Of a stretch of 64,000 nucleotides of DNA, positions 9,106 to 17,943 are shown piece after piece. The position numbers were made by a program, and so were the translations under genes. Within the stretch, counting starts at the first letter, position 1. Each line of letters begins with the position of its first letter. Below the pieces are notes generated by a model. That model was not told where the DNA came from, ran no database searches, and saw only the letters and a program-made list of their open reading frames with translations. The DNA lies in contig CASIBO010000003.1 of assembly GCA_949372755.1 (NCBI GenBank), positions 186,001 to 250,000 on the forward strand, given 5' to 3'. This stretch comes from UBA9926 sp018645765. Its GTDB lineage: Bacteria; Pseudomonadota; Gammaproteobacteria; Pseudomonadales; Azotimanducaceae.

Positions 9106-12100
9106 TCAGATCGATCCAAAACAAGGTAGACCACAGGAATCACAACCAAAGTGAGTAACGTCGACATCATCAAACCACCTATGACGGTCACCGCCATGGG
9201 GGTTCTGAGTTCAGCCGCTTCCCCAAAGCCCAAGGCCATGGGTAGCAGACCGAGTACGGTTGTAAGTGTTGTCATCATAATGGGCCGAAGGCGCTCGTTC
9301 GTACCTGCCACCAGCGCATCAAGCTTGGTATAGCCTGATTGCCGTCGAAACTGGTTCACTCGGTCCACCAACACAATCGCATTGTTCACAACAATGCCCA
9401 CCAACAGAATCGCACCGATGAAGACCACAACGGACACCGGCGTATTGGTGAGCACAAGCGCCAGCACCGCACCAATACCCGCCAATGGAATCGTAAACAT
9501 AATCACAAACGGGTGCAGCAAAGACTCGAACAAAGAGGCCATGACCAAGTAAACCAAGATCAACGCCAGCAATAACGCAAATGCCAGAGAATTAAACGAC
9601 GCAGCCATTTCTTCGCTCTGCCCCCCAACATGGCTTTTGATTCCTAAGGGATGGGGAATGTCATCCAATAGCCGCTCAACAATCGCCGCGCCTTGCGCCA
9701 AATCGGCGCCAATAGGATTCGCCCGAACAATGCCCACGCGCTGCTGACCCAAACGCTGAATATCAGCAGGGCCCACGGCCTCAAAGATTTTGGCCACAGT
9801 CTTTAGCCGCACCTGCTCGCTCGACTCAGGATTCACAATCAGGTTTTCAATATCTGCTTTGGAATCCCTTGAGCCCTCATCGACCCGCAAGCGGATGTCG
9901 ATTTTTTTATCTTGAAACGTAAATTCGGTCGGCACATTGCCCTTGACCTTATCGACAACTCGGGCGGCCACCTGCGGCACCGTCAATCCAAGGGCGGCGA
10001 TACGATCTTGGTCAAATTCAATCTGCAGCTCTGGGTAGCCGGATAAAATGGTTGATTCAATATCTGAGAAGTTACCAGAAAGCGTCATTAAAGATACGAG
10101 CACTTCAGCCACAGACCGGATCCCATCCAGATCCGTGCCAGTCACTTCAATTTCCAAGGGCGTCGAAAACGTAAAAAATTGTGGCCGCTCCAAGCTGTAT
10201 TTAAGCGCAGGCTCGTCATCGAGGACATCGCGTACTTGTTGCATCGTGCGCGCTTCTGCCGTTCCAGGCTCATCCGGCGCTAAAACCACCGTGATGCTCC
10301 CTAAATTCTCGCCGCCACTCACAGCGGACGCATCCATTCGCCCGCCCGTACCCGCAACAGAATAGGTCCGTGCAACGGTTGCCGTGTCCTGCAGACCCTG
10401 CTGAACCTTTTCGATCAACGCGTCAGTACTTTCTATGCGCGTACCCGGCGGCAATTCAAGGCTCACCTGAAATTCCCCCTGGGAGATATTGGGAATTAAC
10501 TCAAGGGCCAACCGGTTCAGCAACAGGCCACTACTGCCAAGCAGCGCTAAGCTGATTAAAATCGTGGTCGCTGGTGATTGCAAGGCGCGCACCAGCAATC
10601 GGGCATAGCCCTGCGCAAGTGCCGCATACAGCAGATCAAAGCCGAGCATTACCGGGCGAATGATTAGGCGTAGCGCCGACAAAGCCAAACCCAAGACCCT
10701 ATAAACGCCTCGAAGAAATCCTGCAAAAAAACGCTGAACGACCCGTCTTTGCACCGGTTTAGTCGGCGTCGACGGCGCCACCGCAGCCTCGGGTTGCGTG
10801 CCGAGTGCGGACAGCATCGGGATCAAGGTGACAGCGAGTAACAGAGACGCGAGCAATGCAAACGTCACGGTTAGAGCTTGGTCTTTAAATAACTGACCCG
10901 CGATACCTTCAACAAAAGCCAGTGGCAGAAAGACCGCAATGGTCGTCATCGTCGAGGCCAGCACGGCGCCGGAGACTTCCGCACCGCCCGTTTCTGAGGC
11001 TTGCCGCAGAGACTCGCCCTGCTCCCGCCGCCGAGCAATATTCTCCAGCACGACAATGGCATTATCCATCAGCATGCCAACCGCCAAGGCGATCCCACCC
11101 AGACTCATGACATTGAGGCTGATATCAAACAGACGCATCATTGCGAAGGTCATCATGACCGAGGCTGGCACCGTCACCGCTATAATCAACGTAACTCGGA
11201 TCTGTTTCAGAAACAAAAACAAAACCAGCACCGCAAGACCAGCGCCCTGGAACGCGGCCAATTGCACTTCAGAAATTGCCGACTCAATGAATTCGGATTG
11301 ATCATAGATGGGCGTCAGCACCATCCCCTCACCCAAGTTTTCCGATAAGCGCTCAACCTCCGCTCGGATATTGGCCGCAACCTCAACGGTATTCCCATCG
11401 CCCTCTTTATACAAAGACACCTCGATGGCTTGCGATCCATTGACACGCATAATGGCGTCCCGATCTTTTCGACCTTCCTGGACCTCTGCGACATCTGAGA
11501 GCCGAATAATTTGGCCGCCGCGCTGAAAAATGATGGTCGAACGAATGTCTTCAATCGTCGCGAACTGGTTCAGCGTCCGAACCAAATATTCTTGTGCACC
11601 ATCTTCGAGGGTGCCACCTGATAAATTGACGTTTGTTGCCTGCAGTTTCTGCCCCAAATCAGCAACCGTCAGGTCCAACTGAGCGAGCTTCGATTGATCG
11701 ACAAAGACGGCCACTTCGTCCTCAAAGCCGCCCGCAACGATCGTTGCGGCAACCCCAGGAACGGCATCTAGCTTTCGTTTCAAAAACTCATCGGCATATC
11801 GTCTGAGTGACTGCAATGCATCGACCGAGGCGGCATCGGCAGCCTCTAAAGTCAGTGAAAACCGATAAATCGGATCCAAGTTCGGATTGAGTCTTAACAG
11901 GGCTGGCTTATCGAGTTCAATCGGCAGTCGAACAAGATCTAATTTTTCCCGGACCTCAATGGATGCCATGTCCATATCGGCGCCCCACCGAAACTCTAAA
12001 ATGACATCACTTTGGCCCGCTGCAGAGATCGAGTGCATTTTGCGCACCCCATTAACAACCCCGACCCGTTGCTCGATTCGACGAGTTACCTGTTCTTCGA

Positions 12101-12275
12101 CTTCCGCCGGTGCGGCACCATCGAACTCCGTTCGAATCGTTAAAGTGGGATAGGTCAACTCGGGTAACAAAGTCAGCCCCAACCGGTCCAGAGAGATACT
12201 CCCGAACAGCATGGCCGCGATGGTCACCATGCAGACTGTCACCGGTCGCGCAATGGCGCGCCCCGCGAGCGTCAT
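9102..12275 (-). CDS. RND efflux permease (HAE1-like), first of pair
   Basis: 1057 residues. It has N-terminal TM1 and the porter-domain entry (FDGAAPAEVEEQVTRRIEQ), TM4 with LAVGMLMDNAIVVLENI carrying the proton-relay Asp, and C-terminal helices with GIVVNNAIVLVDRV. Between the two membrane halves there is a long, basic, proline-rich cytoplasmic linker (around PTKPVQRRVVQRFF), which accounts for the extra length over its partner. AGGA precedes the ATG by about 8 bases. It follows the adaptor gene by 9 bp and overlaps the next permease, so this is one operon. No outer-membrane TolC-like factor is encoded nearby, so it probably uses one encoded elsewhere. Confidence 0.9.
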   Translation of the reverse strand: MTLAGRAIARPVTVCMVTIAAMLFGSISLDRLGLTLLPELTYPTLTIRTEFDGAAPAEVEEQVTRRIEQRVGVVNGVRKMHSISAAGQSDVILEFRWGADMDMASIEVREKLDLVRLPIELDKPALLRLNPNLDPIYRFSLTLEAADAASVDALQSLRRYADEFLKRKLDAVPGVAATIVAGGFEDEVAVFVDQSKLAQLDLTVADLGQKLQATNVNLSGGTLEDGAQEYLVRTLNQFATIEDIRSTIIFQRGGQIIRLSDVAEVQEGRKDRDAIMRVNGSQAIEVSLYKEGDGNTVEVAANIRAEVERLSENLGEGMVLTPIYDQSEFIESAISEVQLAAFQGAGLAVLVLFLFLKQIRVTLIIAVTVPASVMMTFAMMRLFDISLNVMSLGGIALAVGMLMDNAIVVLENIARRREQGESLRQASETGGAEVSGAVLASTMTTIAVFLPLAFVEGIAGQLFKDQALTVTFALLASLLLAVTLIPMLSALGTQPEAAVAPSTPTKPVQRRVVQRFFAGFLRGVYRVLGLALSALRLIIRPVMLGFDLLYAALAQGYARLLVRALQSPATTILISLALLGSSGLLLNRLALELIPNISQGEFQVSLELPPGTRIESTDALIEKVQQGLQDTATVARTYSVAGTGGRMDASAVSGGENLGSITVVLAPDEPGTAEARTMQQVRDVLDDEPALKYSLERPQFFTFSTPLEIEVTGTDLDGIRSVAEVLVSLMTLSGNFSDIESTILSGYPELQIEFDQDRIAALGLTVPQVAARVVDKVKGNVPTEFTFQDKKIDIRLRVDEGSRDSKADIENLIVNPESSEQVRLKTVAKIFEAVGPADIQRLGQQRVGIVRANPIGADLAQGAAIVERLLDDIPHPLGIKSHVGGQSEEMAASFNSLAFALLLALILVYLVMASLFESLLHPFVIMFTIPLAGIGAVLALVLTNTPVSVVVFIGAILLVGIVVNNAIVLVDRVNQFRRQSGYTKLDALVAGTNERLRPIMMTTLTTVLGLLPMALGFGEAAELRTPMAVTVIGGLMMSTLLTLVVIPVVYLVLDRSE

Positions 12276-12284
12276 AATTGGGTC

Positions 12285-13391
12285 CTACTGAACAACACGA
12301 ACCAGGCCGCCATCTTTCAGCGTACTGTGCCCGCGCACAACGACCTGATCCCCCACGGCTAACCCCTTTTTAATTTCGACGCGCTCGCCCTGAGCGTAGC
12401 CCGTTTCGACGATTTTTCGGTTCACGATGTCATCCGACAGCACAAATACCGATTTTTCGTTCCGCTGGGTAATAACCGCCTCACGGGAGACTAAAAGAGC
12501 ATCGGAATATCGATCGTATAAGATATCCACTCGCGCAAACATTCCGGGCTTCAACTGACCCTCGGGGTTGAGCATGCTTACCGTCACCCGAAAGGTGCCG
12601 GTCGCCGGATTCACCTCGGGTGCGATCCGCAGAACCTCCCCATCAACAACCAGACCCGTCAAGGCATCCACGGAAATGGTGGCAGGTTGCCCTGCCTTCA
12701 GCTTCAAGAGCTCTTGTTCAGGCACATTTAAAATCGCTTCAATAATGTCTGCGCGCTTCATTTCAAAGGCTTCTGAATTCGGTTGCAACGTATTGCCGAG
12801 TTTAATGTGGCGAACCGTGATGACGCCATTGATCGGCGCCCGAATGGTCGCCTCACTGAGATCGTGGGCCAGTAAGGCGAGCGCTGCCGCTTCGCGCTCG
12901 TAGTTAAATCGGGCTTGATCGAAGGCGTCGGGGCTGATCATCTTACTGTCATAGAGCTGATCGGCGCGATTTAAGGCCCGCTTTAAGCTCTCTAGATTCG
13001 TTTCAGTTCGGGCCATATCCAACGCCAAGCGCCGCGTATCGAGTTGCGCGAGGGGCGTGCCTTTTTTGACCTTCATCCCTTCTTCCACAAAGATCGTCTC
13101 GACAATGCCTTGGGTTCGAGCCACCACCAGGGCTTCTTCCACAGCAGATAGGGTTGCCGTGGTGGCATAGGTTGCGTCAATCGAGCCCAGGGTCACGACG
13201 TCAATACTAACGGGGACCGGACGGCTCTTGAATGCGGTTTTAACCGCTTCTCGCGCCTTGGCCTTTTCAGCGGGGCTTTCACGCTCAGCGCTCACGTCAG
13301 CCGTGGCTTCCGAGGATCCACCGGTGTCTGACGCTTCGCCGCATCCGGTCAGGAGCATCATAGCGAGCGCTAAAAAGGACAGGAGTCGCAT
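12285..13391 (-). CDS. RND efflux periplasmic adaptor lipoprotein (membrane fusion protein)
   Basis: 368 residues. The lipoprotein signal ends in LLTGC (Cys17), so the mature protein should be lipid-anchored in the periplasm. Downstream are a first lipoyl half (ALVVARTQGIVETIFVEEG), an alpha-hairpin region of about residues 120-180, a second lipoyl half (ATIRAPINGVITVRHI), and a beta-barrel/membrane-proximal domain ending in QVVVRGHSTLKDGGLVRVV. It bridges the RND permeases downstream to an outer-membrane channel. It is first in the operon. A TATAAT at 13424-13419 on the minus strand is a plausible -10 element about 28 bases before the ATG; no clear -35 was found. Confidence 0.9.
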   Translation of the reverse strand: MRLLSFLALAMMLLTGCGEASDTGGSSEATADVSAERESPAEKAKAREAVKTAFKSRPVPVSIDVVTLGSIDATYATTATLSAVEEALVVARTQGIVETIFVEEGMKVKKGTPLAQLDTRRLALDMARTETNLESLKRALNRADQLYDSKMISPDAFDQARFNYEREAAALALLAHDLSEATIRAPINGVITVRHIKLGNTLQPNSEAFEMKRADIIEAILNVPEQELLKLKAGQPATISVDALTGLVVDGEVLRIAPEVNPATGTFRVTVSMLNPEGQLKPGMFARVDILYDRYSDALLVSREAVITQRNEKSVFVLSDDIVNRKIVETGYAQGERVEIKKGLAVGDQVVVRGHSTLKDGGLVRVVQ

Positions 13392-13418
13392 AGGGCTTTA
13401 ACCAAAAGGAGATTTTCG

Positions 13419-13424
13419 ATTATA
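13419..13424 (-). promoter_or_regulatory. Probable -10 element of RND operon
   Basis: Perfect TATAAT on the minus strand, 28 bases upstream of the adaptor ATG. No good -35 box lies 16-18 bases further upstream, so the promoter may depend on an activator. Confidence 0.4.
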
Positions 13425-13526
13425 CGGTCTATACGCCACAAATCGTCACCTTCAAGGTGAACCGAGCAGTATTTGGGATAATCGGTTGTGCGCTCGATAT
13501 TCTCCCGCCAACCTCCGAATATTGGG

Positions 13527-13532
13527 TATAGT
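13527..13532 (+). promoter_or_regulatory. Possible -10 element of LD-carboxypeptidase gene
   Basis: TATAGT preceded by TTGGG, 45 bases upstream of the start codon in the divergent region with the RND operon. No matching -35 hexamer is obvious. Confidence 0.35.
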
Positions 13533-13576
13533 CTTAGCAGTGGTGGATCAAGCCGGCGCTTCCAAGGAGACATTCA

Positions 13577-14689
13577 ATGAACCGACGCGATTTCCTGCAT
13601 CGAACCGTTGCGGCCGCTGGATTGGGCACAGCCGTTATTGCGCCCCACGCGTTGGGTCTGAGTGGGCATGCTGTCGGGTCACCGCAGCACGTTGGCTCGC
13701 ATCTCACTCAAGGTGACAGACCGCCGCGCCAAGCGCCTCCACTGAAATTGGCGACCCGATTACAGCCCGGTATGACGATCGGGCTCATTGCGCCCGCCAG
13801 TAACGGCTTCGAAGATCAAGACATTGAATTTGCGATGGACATCGTTCGATCCCTAGGCTTCAAGGTCAAACCAGGGGCGCATCTGTTCGACCGCTTTGGT
13901 TACTTGGCCGGCACGGATGCTGCGCGGGCCAGTGATCTCAACACCATGTTCAAAGACCCCGACGTTGACGCAATTTTTTGTGCCCGCGGTGGCTTCGGTG
14001 CCTCAAAGCTCCTGCCCCTCATCGACTATGACGCGATTGCTCGCAATCCAAAGGTTTTACTGGGCTATAGCGACATTACCGCCCTGCACCTTGCGATTAA
14101 CGCTCAAACCGGGCTCATTACGTTCCACGGCCCGATCGCGACCCAGCAATTTAGCCCTTATACGCTCGCCGCCTTTCAGCAAGTGTTACAAACGGTCCCC
14201 ACCGAGCCGATCATCGCAGCACCCCCCCCCTTCGCCCGAGCCCCTGGACGCGCCGATAGGCTTAATCGTCTTAAAACCCTAAAGCCGGGCCGCGCAACCG
14301 GGCGTTTGATTGGCGGTAATTTATCGCTCATAACCCACCTTTTGGGCACCCCTTACGCGCCAGACTTCAAGGGCGCTATTTTATTTTTAGAAGATGTCGA
14401 CGAAGCGCCTTACCGAATCGATAGAATGTTAACCGCGCTTTGGCTGGCCGGCGTCTTTGACCAGATCGCCGGCCTCGTGATTGGCAAATTTACGAATGCC
14501 CGTGTCTCCGGACCGAGTCTATCCGTCGAGGCGATCCTTCGGGATCGCGTTGCGCCTTTGGCGATGCCTGTGCTACAAGGCCTCATGATCGGTCATATCG
14601 AGGATCAAGCGACGGTGCCGGTTGGCGCGATGGCGCGCCTCGATGCAGACCAACAGCAGTTAACCGTCATCGGCCCCTATCTGAGCTAA
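13577..14689 (+). CDS. LD-carboxypeptidase (S66 family) with Tat signal
   Basis: 370 residues. MNRRDFLHRT followed by an alanine-rich hydrophobic stretch is a twin-arginine export signal, so the enzyme probably acts in the periplasm. The S66 fold begins near IGLIAPAS. The nucleophile Ser is in LLGYSDITALH, the catalytic Glu in LFLEDVDEAPYRIDRML and the His in MIGHIEDQATVPVG. The family removes the terminal D-Ala from murein tetrapeptides during recycling, and LdcA is normally cytoplasmic; Tat export is atypical and may indicate a cell-wall or secreted-peptide role instead. A strong AAGGAG lies 7 bases before the ATG, and TATAGT at 13527-13532 is a possible -10. A run of nine C residues (14222-14230) lies inside the gene. 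Confidence 0.85.
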   Translation: MNRRDFLHRTVAAAGLGTAVIAPHALGLSGHAVGSPQHVGSHLTQGDRPPRQAPPLKLATRLQPGMTIGLIAPASNGFEDQDIEFAMDIVRSLGFKVKPGAHLFDRFGYLAGTDAARASDLNTMFKDPDVDAIFCARGGFGASKLLPLIDYDAIARNPKVLLGYSDITALHLAINAQTGLITFHGPIATQQFSPYTLAAFQQVLQTVPTEPIIAAPPPFARAPGRADRLNRLKTLKPGRATGRLIGGNLSLITHLLGTPYAPDFKGAILFLEDVDEAPYRIDRMLTALWLAGVFDQIAGLVIGKFTNARVSGPSLSVEAILRDRVAPLAMPVLQGLMIGHIEDQATVPVGAMARLDADQQQLTVIGPYLS

Positions 14690-14724
14690 CCTAAAAAATA
14701 GTCATGGGTCGCGATAAGGTTATT

Positions 14725-14730
14725 TATAAT
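14725..14730 (+). promoter_or_regulatory. Possible -10 element of nucleoside transporter gene
   Basis: TATAAT within a markedly AT-rich leader (14705-14763), 34 bases before the ATG. The -35 region is not recognisable. Confidence 0.35.
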
Positions 14731-14763
14731 AATACATATATAACAAATACTTAAAAGGTTTTT

Positions 14764-16002
14764 ATGCAAGCAATTATTGGAATATTCGCAATCCTCGGCA
14801 TTGGGTTTTTGCTGTGTAAAGATCGATCAATGATCCAATGGCGGTTCATCGCCATCGGCCTTATCCTGCAGTTTGCCCTGGCCACCCTCTTTCTAAAAGT
14901 TGCCTGGATCGCCGAATCATTGATGATCTTCAACACCATCGTGACCGCGATCGAGCAGGCGACCTTAGTGGGGACCCGTTTTATGTTTGGCTTTTTAGGT
15001 GGCGCGGAGGCGCCGTTTGAACTGAAGTCGGGCGCCTCGATCTACATCTTCGCGTTTCGAGTCCTGCCTCAAATTCTGGTATTCAGCGTGCTGGTGGCCA
15101 TTTTTTGGTACTGGGGCGTTTTGCCAGCACTGGTTCGGCTCTTAGGCGCACTGCTTAAGCGCGGGCTCAATGTCTCTGGCGTTTTGGGAACCGCCGCGGC
15201 CGCCAGTTTATTTTTAGGGATGGTTGAGGCGCCACTGGTGATTCGCGCCTACCTTAAAGAGATGTCACGCAGCGATTTTTTTGCCGTTATGACCTGCGGC
15301 ATGTCCACCATCGCCGGCACAATGATGGTGTTGTACGCTTCGGTTTTACGGGACGTCTTGCCGAACCCGGTCGGGCACCTTTTCACCGCATCGATTATCA
15401 ATATTATTGGGGCGATCTATCTCGCGCGGCTGCTCATGCCGGAGTCGGCAGCTGAGGCCTCTCTAGCCAAGCCTAAGCTAACCTTACAATACACCTCCTT
15501 TATGGATGCGATTACCCGCGGCACATCTGACGGGCTAACGCTCGCCATGCACATCGGCGCCATGCTGCTGGTCCTCAGTAGCCTGGTCGCCCTAGCGAAC
15601 GGCATTGTGGGGCAGTTTTCAGTCGATGGCACGACCCTGTCACTCGAGTATGTCACCGGGCTTTTGTTCGCGCCCGTTGCCTGGCTCATCGGTATTCCAT
15701 GGGCCGAGGCGCAACTGGCAGGTAGCATCATGGGCACCAAAATCATTCTAAATGAACTCATTGCTTACATTCAGATGGCAGGACAAGCAGATACCCTGTC
15801 CGCCAATACCCGGTTAATCCTAACCTACGTATTGTGCGGGTTCGCCAATATCGGCAGCCTCGGTATTTTGATCGGCGGACTCACCGTCTTGGTGCCCGAG
15901 CGACGTGCAGAATTCTTAAGCATCGCGCCTTTATCTATTCTAAGCGGCACCCTGGTGACTTTGATGAGTGGCGCCATTGTTGCGTTAATCACCTTGTTTT
16001 GA
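14764..16002 (+). CDS. Concentrative nucleoside transporter (CNT/NupC family)
   Basis: 412 residues, almost entirely hydrophobic, about ten membrane segments. CNT-type features are the N-terminal helix triplet, the Gly-rich GFLGGAEAPFEL, AAASLFLGMVEAPLVIRAYL (the re-entrant loop carrying the conserved EAPL motif), MSRSDFFAVMTCGMSTIAGT and the C-terminal NIGSLGILIGGL. CNT proteins import nucleosides in symport with sodium ions or protons across the inner membrane. The start is preceded by AAAGG and an AT-rich leader with TATAAT at 14725-14730, which is probably its own promoter. No nucleoside-catabolic gene is adjacent, so the ligand is a family-level inference. Confidence 0.9.
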   Translation: MQAIIGIFAILGIGFLLCKDRSMIQWRFIAIGLILQFALATLFLKVAWIAESLMIFNTIVTAIEQATLVGTRFMFGFLGGAEAPFELKSGASIYIFAFRVLPQILVFSVLVAIFWYWGVLPALVRLLGALLKRGLNVSGVLGTAAAASLFLGMVEAPLVIRAYLKEMSRSDFFAVMTCGMSTIAGTMMVLYASVLRDVLPNPVGHLFTASIINIIGAIYLARLLMPESAAEASLAKPKLTLQYTSFMDAITRGTSDGLTLAMHIGAMLLVLSSLVALANGIVGQFSVDGTTLSLEYVTGLLFAPVAWLIGIPWAEAQLAGSIMGTKIILNELIAYIQMAGQADTLSANTRLILTYVLCGFANIGSLGILIGGLTVLVPERRAEFLSIAPLSILSGTLVTLMSGAIVALITLF

Positions 16003-16190
16003 CCCACTTCATGCGTCGTGCGTGCTTGAATCCAGCGGCCCCTCAGCCTTTGACCCACACCGTAAAAACCCTTAGGCTTTTTGATCGGGATCATGCCCGA
16101 CTTAAAAGCACCTAGGCCTCACCGACCTGAACTTGGGATGCATCAGACCGATACAGGGCCTGCGTTTTTCGACAACCGAGGAGAGTCTCT

Positions 16191-16613
16191 ATGACCAAGA
16201 AAGCCCATCAATCGATTAGCCGAACGTTGATCAACACCCTCTTAACGCTCAGCCTCACGCTTTTTGCGAGCCTAGGCCAGGCAGAATCCGCCCTAACGGC
16301 AACCGATTTACCACCTTGGTTTAAACCCGAGTTGCAGGTTCACCTTGTTGCGATGGCTCTAAATTCAGACCAGAAAACAGAATTTCGAGCAGGGCTGACA
16401 GACTGCTTGAGCGGCCTGCAAGGGATTATTCAAAAAGAGATTCGCCGAGGTGGCGCGGACATCCCGAAACGCATCAAGCGCGCAACCAATCGACAATACG
16501 GCAAATTCGATAAGCGCATGAAAGCGAGCCTTGCACCACCGCAAGTGGTGCACTGGACGCAGTACCTTGAAGGGCTCAAGGTCGTGATGGCCGCGCAGGC
16601 CCAAGCGCGATAA
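16191..16613 (+). CDS. Hypothetical secreted protein, 140 aa
   Basis: Not recognised. The N-terminus is basic then hydrophobic and ends in LFASLGQAES, a standard Sec signal peptide with cleavage after QA, so the mature protein of about 110 residues should be periplasmic. The mature part opens with DLPPWFKPELQVHLVAMALN and is then rich in Lys and Arg (KRIKRATNRQYGKFDKRMKAS), with one Cys. The composition looks helical and nucleic-acid- or membrane-binding rather than enzymatic. A good ribosome site (GAGGAGAG) precedes the ATG. It stands alone between the nucleoside transporter and yccA. Codon use resembles the neighbours, so it is probably a real gene. Confidence 0.7.
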   Translation: MTKKAHQSISRTLINTLLTLSLTLFASLGQAESALTATDLPPWFKPELQVHLVAMALNSDQKTEFRAGLTDCLSGLQGIIQKEIRRGGADIPKRIKRATNRQYGKFDKRMKASLAPPQVVHWTQYLEGLKVVMAAQAQAR

Positions 16614-16676
16614 CTGCCGACGCGCGGCAGAGGGTAAAGCCTTTGAGGGACAAGGAACGATTTTGAATCTTGCGCC

Positions 16677-16704
16677 TTGAATTAGCGGCGAAAGGCCTTA
16701 CAAT
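16677..16704 (+). promoter_or_regulatory. Sigma-70 promoter of yccA
   Basis: TTGAAT at 16677-16682, a 16-bp spacer and TACAAT at 16699-16704. It lies 62 bases upstream of the yccA start, which itself has a strong CACAGGAGA ribosome site. Confidence 0.6.
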
Positions 16705-16765
16705 CTAAACGCGCAGCCGTTATCGGCCGCGCTGATTTAGGTCAGATCATTTCACAGGAGACATC

Positions 16766-17455
16766 ATGGCAGACGCAGATTTCATTACCCAAACCCAAAC
16801 CCAAGCAGGGGGCCGCAGCGAGGCTGGTTACAAAGTCTTACGACAGACTTACATGCTGTTGTCGATGACGGTTATTTTTAGCGCAGTCACTGCCGGTATT
16901 TCAATGGCGGTTGCGCCCCCCCCCATGACTGGCATTGTCTGCTTGCTCGCCGGGTTTTTTGCTTTATGGCGCCTAGGCAAGGTCGCAAACAAGCCGTCCG
17001 CATTAGGCTGGGCTTTTGCCTTTACGGGACTCCTCGGATTCTCGCTTGGACCGATGTTAAATGCCTACCTGCAAATGTCTCAATCTGGCGGCCTGCTCAT
17101 CGTGTATGCCTTGGCAACAACCGGCGCTATCTTTATGACCCTTTCGGGCTACACGCTGATCAGCAAAAAGGATTTTTCCTTCTTGGGCGGTTTCCTCTCT
17201 GTTGGACTCTGGATTTTGATTGGCGGCTTTCTGTTTAGTTTTGTTGGCAGCCTCTTTGGCTTCCAGATTGCAGGTCTGCACCTTGCCCTCAGCAGTATGG
17301 CCATTGTGATCTTTTCAGGCCTCATTATGTATGACACCCATCGGATCCTTTCTGGCGGCGAAACCAATTACGTGTTGGCAACGGTCAGCATGTACCTGAG
17401 TATCTACAACTTGTTTATGCATCTGCTCATGCTGTTCGGCTTTGCTGACGACTAA
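16766..17455 (+). CDS. yccA: Bax inhibitor-1/YccA family membrane protein
   Basis: 229 residues with seven predicted membrane helices. After a hydrophilic N-terminus of about 28 residues, the segments include LLSMTVIFSAVTAGISMAV, GIVCLLAGFFALWRL, a long GLLIVYALATTGAIFMTLSG helix and the C-terminal SMYLSIYNLFMHLLMLFGF. The family signature near the end, IFSGLIMYDTHRIL, contains the conserved MYDT. In E. coli YccA is an FtsH-associated substrate and modulator of membrane protein quality control, and it lies near the tus genes as here. A run of nine C bases (16916-16924) encodes part of VAPPPMTG. A strong terminator follows the gene, separating it from tusD. Confidence 0.9.
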   Translation: MADADFITQTQTQAGGRSEAGYKVLRQTYMLLSMTVIFSAVTAGISMAVAPPPMTGIVCLLAGFFALWRLGKVANKPSALGWAFAFTGLLGFSLGPMLNAYLQMSQSGGLLIVYALATTGAIFMTLSGYTLISKKDFSFLGGFLSVGLWILIGGFLFSFVGSLFGFQIAGLHLALSSMAIVIFSGLIMYDTHRILSGGETNYVLATVSMYLSIYNLFMHLLMLFGFADD

Positions 17456-17483
17456 CCCACTTGAAGAACGCACCAAGACCGCG

Positions 17484-17513
17484 AAAAACCCGGGCAATTG
17501 TCCGGGTTTTTTC
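17484..17513 (+). terminator. Rho-independent terminator after yccA
   Basis: AAAACCCGG, a loop of about eight bases, then CCGGGTTTTTT: a 9-bp stem with a T-run, starting about 28 bases after the yccA stop and ending about 34 bases before the tusD start. Its symmetry could also allow function on the minus strand. Confidence 0.8.
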
Positions 17514-17546
17514 TATCTGACACAGGCCTTACGAGATCACATTGGC

Positions 17547-17939
17547 ATGAATTTCGCTCTCAACATTCAAGGCTCACCACATACCAGCAATAGCCTTTGG
17601 AGCGCTTTAAACTTTGCGCAGGCCTGCTTAAGCGAAGGGCACCGCATTCATCGTGTCTTTTTCTACCATGACGCTGTGCTGGTGGCGAACACGTTACTTG
17701 CGCCGCCCCAAGACGAGATGAACTTAACCACTGCTTGGCAAACACTCGGCCAAGATTATAACCTGGACCTCTGCCTGTGCGTTGCATCCTGTTTACGCCG
17801 CGGCATTCTCAATGATTCAGAGGCGCAGCGGTTTGAGAAGACTACGAGCAACCTCGCTGCCGGCTTCAACATCTCCGGCCTCGGCCAACTGATCGAGGCA
17901 AGCCTTGTCAGCGACCGCGTTATAAGCTTTGGCGCCTAA
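17547..17939 (+). CDS. tusD: Sulfurtransferase complex subunit TusD
   Basis: 130 residues. It aligns along its length with E. coli TusD: MNFALNIQGSPHTSN, FAQACLSEGHRIHRVFFYHDAV, then CLCVASCLRRGILND containing the active Cys (equivalent to Cys78), and SGLGQLIEASLVSDRVI at the end. TusBCD relays persulfide sulfur from TusA to TusE and MnmA for 2-thiolation of the wobble uridine of tRNA for Lys, Glu and Gln. A longer frame begins at 17442 but would run through the yccA terminator; ATG at 17547 matches the family N-terminus exactly. It is first of a tight tusD-C-B-E operon, and mnmA, the end user, is also in this window. Confidence 0.93.
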   Translation: MNFALNIQGSPHTSNSLWSALNFAQACLSEGHRIHRVFFYHDAVLVANTLLAPPQDEMNLTTAWQTLGQDYNLDLCLCVASCLRRGILNDSEAQRFEKTTSNLAAGFNISGLGQLIEASLVSDRVISFGA

Positions 17940-17943
17940 CCCG

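Noticed and set aside
16050..16090. Terminator after the nucleoside transporter (AAAAACCCTTAGGCTTTTT)
   Set aside because: The stem has a mismatch and a very short loop; too weak to call.
17442..17546. N-terminal extension of TusD
   Set aside because: It would run through the yccA terminator; the start at 17547 matches the TusD family.
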